A stretch of DNA of 64,000 nt from Gymnogyps californianus (lineage: Eukaryota > Chordata > Aves > Accipitriformes > Cathartidae), in contig NC_059500.1 in NCBI RefSeq assembly GCF_018139145.2, positions 49,160,663 to 49,224,662 on the forward strand. Reading direction: 5' to 3'. The translations under genes were made by a program, and so were the position numbers. Position 1 is the stretch's first letter. Each line of letters opens with the position of its first letter. Below are positions 60,546 to 64,000 of the stretch, one piece after another. The notes beneath the pieces are model-generated. The model had not been told where the DNA came from. It ran no database searches and saw only the letters and a program-made list of their open reading frames with translations.

Positions 60546-63500
60546 TTTCCCCCAAAATGCTGCAAGCACATGCAGCTCTTCTTAATTTCGGTGGGCAGGA
60601 AAAAGAGGGAGGAAGGGAAAAAAAATAAAAGTTAAGCAACTTTGAGGAAAGTCAACCTCTGTTGAGGCATGTGGTTATCCTCCCATGTTATTAAATGTCA
60701 TAGATGTGTTAATGTAGTTCTGCATGGAAGCCAAGCATAATTATAATCTTTTCATCTGTCATAACACATCTATAATTGGCATGAATTCCTTTAAAACAAT
60801 TTTTTTCTAGCATAGGGTTTTCATATTCAGTGCAGAGATATTAGCAGGCACCCAGAAAGACTGCTTTTGGCACAGCTTGGATCTAACTGCCTGGGTGAGA
60901 GCCAGTCGAAGTGCATTGGGCCACTTGAAAACTTGCTGTCTGCTTGTTCACTCCCTGCAAGTTGACAGTATGACAGTAGATTAAGTGCTACTAATTTAAT
61001 AAAGCCACTCCTACAGTGATGTTGATATACCAACAATGAGCAAGGGGTGGTAAGAAGAGAGAGGGATAAAAAGTACATTAGTTTGCCTGAAGTAATACTG
61101 GGAAAAAAACCACCCTCTATTGATCTTATGTGAGGTGCAGTTATTTTTAAGTCACCTGACTCATGCTTAGCAATCCTCACTCGTATTCATCAGAGACAGT
61201 ATAATGAACAGATATTGATTAACTGGGGTAGCTGGAGAGATTTCCCAACAGTGCTAGTTCACATTGATAGGTCTCCAATGGGAATACATGCAAGTGCAGC
61301 CCTGCAACATAACTTATTGTGTTCTAGGTCCTTCAATTGATTTTGTTTGAAGAAAAAATATACAGTGGCTCTCCCGTGACCTTTAGCTGAAACCTCTCTG
61401 TAAAGAAGAACACAAAATGACAGTCAGACCAAATAAGCACTGCTGCTTACAGTCCTGTCTGTCATGGCAGAGCCAAGGTAGCTATGTGCTGCATGTACGC
61501 TATGGTCTCCATAGGATCCCAGTGCCCAGCACAGCCCTGCTTTCAGGTGGCAACTTCCAACCGTTAGCCAAAAAAAAAGAAAAAGAAATCCTATTATAGC
61601 CTCCCTGTTGCTCCAGTGTTTCAGCTAGATTTCAATTCTCCCAGCAATACACTGCTGATCCTATGATAGCTCCTTCCAAGGTGAAGTGTTTCCCCCAATG
61701 ACCAACACACAGTTTAGCAAAAATTTCCTGTAGAGGTAATGCCATTGAACTGGTAATACATCCCAGTGGAGTACCAGTCCCAAATGGTGGCTTGCCGAGA
61801 AGCTTGAAGCTTTCTGAGCATTTTGCCACATGGCAGCCATTGAATGCTCCTTTTGGAATTTCCTGCACTGCTTGGGATTGCTTTCTCATAGCAAGTGCTC
61901 CAGAGCAGCGTGCTGCTGATGTGGGATCCAGATCTCCATTTTTAGCTCCATTCCTAAACACTGTAGCAGTACCTAGGGAAAATATCACCTACCAATACAA
62001 AAGGTGTCAAAAGGGATGCTAGTAGTGAGAAAAAAAGCCTAAAAAAAATTTACACAGAAGAGCTACATTGGCCACCCCAAAATGCATGTTTTAGAAGTCC
62101 TAGGAACAATGTCAGACTTGCCAGAGGTCAAGCTGACTCAGACTTTGCAAAATTAAAGCAAATAGCAAAATCCTCTTTCACTGGGTAAATAAAGTGAGAC
62201 CAAGCAACAAGAAGATCCTTCCTGATGAAGTGCAGAGGCTTTCAAGATCAAATGTGATTCCATGATTTATCAGATGAGTCATTTGCATGAGAGTCTGGAC
62301 AGCACCAGTGCTACATCCCCAAACCCAACCCAGCCTTCAATTTAGAGCACTGCATATAGTTCAGTTGCCCATGGACGAGAAAGACAAATTCAAAGAAAGG
62401 CTGCCTGTGCTTGCAGAGAAAGAAACAGGCACTTTTATAATGGTAGCTTAAGAGATCTTCGTTTCCATAGCCAAGCAAATGAGAGGTGAAAGGGGAGCAT
62501 GACTGTGCTGCATAAATATATGACAGTGGAGTGGGGTGTAAACACAACGGAAAAAGAAGAGCTATGTATACTAACAAGAACAAATAGCTACATATAATTT
62601 TATGCTGGAAAGGAGAAACAAGTTTAAGCGCTGGAGCAGAGAGATTCTGGATCAGCCTTCCAATATCAGCAGAAGAGGCTGAAATGGGAACTAGCTAGAT
62701 GATAAGGGACTGAATCAGTTTATGAGGAGACGTAAAATATGGTTATCTGCAAAAGCATGGGTTGGACTTCCTTTCCATCTTATTTCATCTATACCCAGTG
62801 ATGTTTAACTAAGTAAGCAGACTGTTATGAGGATAAGTTCAAGACCCTTTGGTATTCTCACCTGTACCACAGTACACAGTAAATGCATTCATCTTGCCAA
62901 CTCATTTTCTCACGTCTTAAAGAAATATCTATTCTTTTACCGTATCTGATGGTAATTTCTGCTTCTTACCAGCCCTTTCTTGGGCCAGTAAAAGTATCCT
63001 TGCTATATGAATTCCTTTTTCTTTCTTTCCAAGATGATATTTTTACACAGCGGCCCCTCCTTCTTATCTTTGTCTTTTTTAATCACACATTTTAAGATCA
63101 CTTTACGTTTTCTTGGTTAGAGCATTTGATTTAATTGGTCCAATATATTTTGATCCTCTGTAACAGAGTTTGAATTCTTTACCATATGCCAGGACTCACA
63201 GAGAAATCTGAAATGGTACAATAATTATGAATCACACACTCTACGTTGCAGAGAGTAGCTTCACATTATTTGAATGTGTGAAGAAAAAAACTCATAAGCA
63301 GTTGAGTGTGGAGGTTATCAGAGCTCTGGGCATGTGCAGTATGAAGCGATTTGAAATATTATGCCACTTACAAGGTTTTAGAGAGCTTCAGTCTTTCAAA
63401 TTTAAGTGATATTAAAAATTCAAAGCACTCTTGTAATTTCATATTTTTGTGTCCTACAATCCCAGTTTTCCTTTTCCTTTTGTTTGTGTGTTCATTTCAA

Positions 63501-64000
63501 AATAAATAATTTTGCAGAATCAAAATTATGTAAAATTTTAGAATTAAAATATCTAAGGCAAAAGACTTACACAAAGACTGTACTCCTCTAGAAGTCCTGT
63601 CCTAAGTGCTTCACAGGAGGTGTCTTGCACTAGACTATACTTCAGACAGATATCCTCATCCTCTTGTTAGGGATGAATAATGACAACATACCTTTCTCAA
63701 TGATTTGGGAAAGGGGCTGGGAGGTATCAAAAATGCAGGTTGTCTGGAATATTTTCTGTGACTTGAGAAAAGACAAACTTTGAAATTTGGATTTTAAAAA
63801 ATTATTTCCTAGCTCCTGGGTTATTTTACAAGATGTAAAACATTACAGTTGCTGTGTAAAATTTTCCATCCTGTTCCCATGACCTCTGGCATCTGTTCAC
63901 ATAACTTTACACTCACTGAGCTCCATTTTGGTCCAGGTTTGTTCAACCCAGCCTGGTGAAGGAAAGCTCTAATCAGGGTTTGACATGCCTGGGAGCTGGT

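Larger units (their letters stand above)
57961..64000. other. intergenic region downstream of BNC2
   Basis: I recognise no gene here. It contains a solo LTR (58782-59382), a degraded ancient-repeat-like segment (about 59575-59690) and a composite pyrimidine microsatellite (60291-60545). The rest is AT-rich unique sequence. A 118-codon minus-strand frame at 61632-61988 and a 134-codon one at 58365-58769 are the longest ORFs outside the microsatellite. Neither resembles a known protein, and both lengths are expected by chance. Confidence 0.75.

Noticed and set aside
60255..60635. 126-codon + frame and three other frames over the microsatellite
   Set aside because: They are translations of a simple repeat.
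61632..61988. 118-codon minus-strand frame in the intergenic region
   Set aside because: The translation looks compositionally ordinary, but I could not assign it to any family and chance is likely. A BLASTP or PhyloCSF test would settle it.
1..64000. CR1 LINE elements
   Set aside because: I looked for the usual CR1 3' end with ATTCTATG-type repeats and for reverse-transcriptase fragments and saw none that I could support. Degraded copies may exist.

Overview
This is vertebrate nuclear DNA, most likely from a bird. It is AT-rich, intron-dominated and poor in transposons. Its only clear mobile elements are two solo LTRs of a type I recognise from avian genomes. The window is not prokaryotic: there is no operon, CRISPR array or dense run of ORFs. 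I see one protein-coding gene, BNC2 (basonuclin 2, a nuclear C2H2 zinc-finger protein), on the + strand and represented by its last two coding exons. From memory BNC2 lies on human 9p22 and on the avian Z chromosome, so a Z-linked origin is likely but is inference.

Layout. 1-22557 is the 3' part of a large BNC2 intron. It holds simple repeats, a few CpG-bearing or homeobox-motif-rich blocks that look like candidate conserved elements, and no recognisable exon. 22558-24524 is the large penultimate coding exon: NLS, acidic tract, fingers 1-3 and the cysteine half of finger 4. 24525-46997 is the last intron (22,473 bp), with a solo LTR at 30999-31595 and candidate regulatory blocks near 35.6-36.1 kb, 38.0-38.5 kb and 46.07 kb. 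46998-47658 is the terminal coding exon: the histidine half of finger 4, fingers 5-6 and the stop codon. 47659 to about 57960 is a very long 3' UTR with several poly(A) hexamers, simple repeats and a CpG-dense patch. From about 57961 to 64000 is intergenic DNA with a second solo LTR (58782-59382) and a long pyrimidine microsatellite.

The two coding exons join in frame (2 bases + 1 base) and give 875 residues plus a stop. The N-terminal part of BNC2 (roughly 220 residues, judged from the remembered human length) lies upstream of the window. Both LTRs have perfect 5-bp target-site duplications and lie in the same orientation as BNC2. They share their ends but differ in a central block, so they belong to different subfamilies or are recombinants.

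I found no undescribed multi-gene system. The items most worth checking are the LTR mosaic, the CpG-dense patch in the 3' UTR, the exon-proximal stop plus poly(A) hexamer that could truncate the protein, and the candidate enhancers.
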